Both the position numbers and the translations under genes were made by a program. The notes below the pieces were generated by a model that saw only the letters and a list, made by a program, of their open reading frames with translations, did no database searches and was not told the DNA's origin. A stretch of DNA of 14,059 nucleotides, from contig CAZMGD010000103.1 of NCBI GenBank assembly GCA_964565705.1, positions 1 to 14,059 on the forward strand. The letters run 5' to 3'. Below, piece after piece: positions 13,581 through 14,059 of the stretch; within the stretch, counting starts at the first letter, position 1, and each line of letters begins with the position of its first letter. This DNA comes from CAZMGD01 sp964565705 (GTDB lineage: Bacteria; Actinomycetota; Acidimicrobiia; Acidimicrobiales; Ilumatobacteraceae).

Positions 13581-14059
13581 ATGCGCTGGGGGCGGGGGAC
13601 GGTCGGGGTGGCCGTCGCGGCGATCGTCTCGGCGGTGGGGATCGCGGTGGTGCACGCCGGGCTGACCCCGGACGCGCCGATCCACGGTCCTGCCGTCGCC
13701 GGCGCGCCGGCCTCGCGCGTGGCGCCTCCGGCGCGCACGTTCTCGGTCGTCGCCGCGGGTGATCCGCTGACCGAGAGCGCAGTGCTCGCCGCGGGCCAGC
13801 GCGAGGCCGGGCCCGGTGAGCGCTACGACTTCGGCGCGTTGCTGGCTCCCATCGCGCCGATCGTGACCGGTGCGGACCTCGCGATCTGCCACATGGAACT
13901 GCCCACCGGACGTCCGGGCGAGGCACCGGCGAACCTCGGCCGCTCGGCCTACGGGGGCAACCGCCTGCTCGCCCCGTACGAGCTCGCCGTCGGTGTGGCG
14001 ACTGCAGGCTTCGATCGCTGCAGCACGGCGTCGAACCACAGCAACGACACGGGCACCGC
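13581..14059 (+). CDS. CapA-like metallophosphatase, 3' end off window
   Basis: The first 159 residues are visible, with no stop before the window edge. An N-terminal signal or anchor segment (RGTVGVAVAAIVSAVGIAVVHA) is followed by a Pro/Ala-rich stretch. A calcineurin-like CapA/PgsA fold (PGA_cap, poly-gamma-glutamate synthesis type) then begins: FSVVAAGDPLTESAVL at the place of the usual GDxM motif, LAICHMELP in place of the NLE motif, and CSTASNHSNDTG matching the (N)NHxxDxG metal motif. The motifs are modified, but order and spacing fit. The protein probably acts outside the membrane; the link to capsule or poly-glutamate is from the family name only. The start is set by the -10 box five bases before the ATG. 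Confidence 0.8.
   Translation, partial: MRWGRGTVGVAVAAIVSAVGIAVVHAGLTPDAPIHGPAVAGAPASRVAPPARTFSVVAAGDPLTESAVLAAGQREAGPGERYDFGALLAPIAPIVTGADLAICHMELPTGRPGEAPANLGRSAYGGNRLLAPYELAVGVATAGFDRCSTASNHSNDTGT

Overview
The window is high-GC (by eye around 70%) and densely coded, with gene content typical of Actinomycetota. The combination of short leaderless-type promoters (TAC-N-N-T hexamers 5 to 8 bases before start codons), a phosphotransferase/amidohydrolase cluster, paired CrtC-like proteins and a SulP transporter suggests a member of Acidimicrobiia (Ilumatobacter-like). That placement is inference from style and gene content, not a database match.

Left part (1-4833): the 5' part of a tRNA-Arg(ACG) gene at the edge, then a secreted LysM lytic transglycosylase on the minus strand. 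It is divergent from a SulP-STAS anion transporter on the plus strand. The transporter's upstream region holds a perfect 14-bp palindrome next to a -10 box and a possible 10-codon leader ORF ending at its start codon. A small GlsB/YeaQ-type membrane protein and a multi-pass membrane protein of unknown function follow on the minus strand.

Middle part (4874-9189): an 800-residue-class membrane fusion protein (N-terminal membrane segments, degenerate kinase-like domain, C-terminal LPG-synthase-type flippase domain), a complete tRNA-Ser(GCT) gene on the minus strand, the ribosome-assembly GTPase EngB, and a CrtC/AttH-like protein 25 bases behind engB.

Right part (9190-13500): a 93-bp nested inverted repeat separates the plus-strand genes from a tightly packed minus-strand operon. 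In transcription order this is amidohydrolase, APH-type phosphotransferase, a 132-residue unknown protein, a second CrtC-like protein (paralogue of the plus-strand one) and a HAD phosphatase. Its junctions are GTGA and TGATG overlaps, a TAA inside a Shine-Dalgarno spacer, and TGAATG. A perfect 19-bp hairpin lies inside the start of the phosphotransferase gene. The cluster looks like one metabolic unit acting on a hydrophobic or CoA-linked small molecule, but its substrate cannot be read from sequence. A CapA-like metallophosphatase with a signal peptide starts at 13581 and runs off the window.

No CRISPR array, insertion sequence, phage gene or non-coding stretch above 300 bases is present. 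The most interesting items are the two palindromic structures, the five-gene cluster with its convergent paralogue, and the regulatory architecture in front of the SulP gene.
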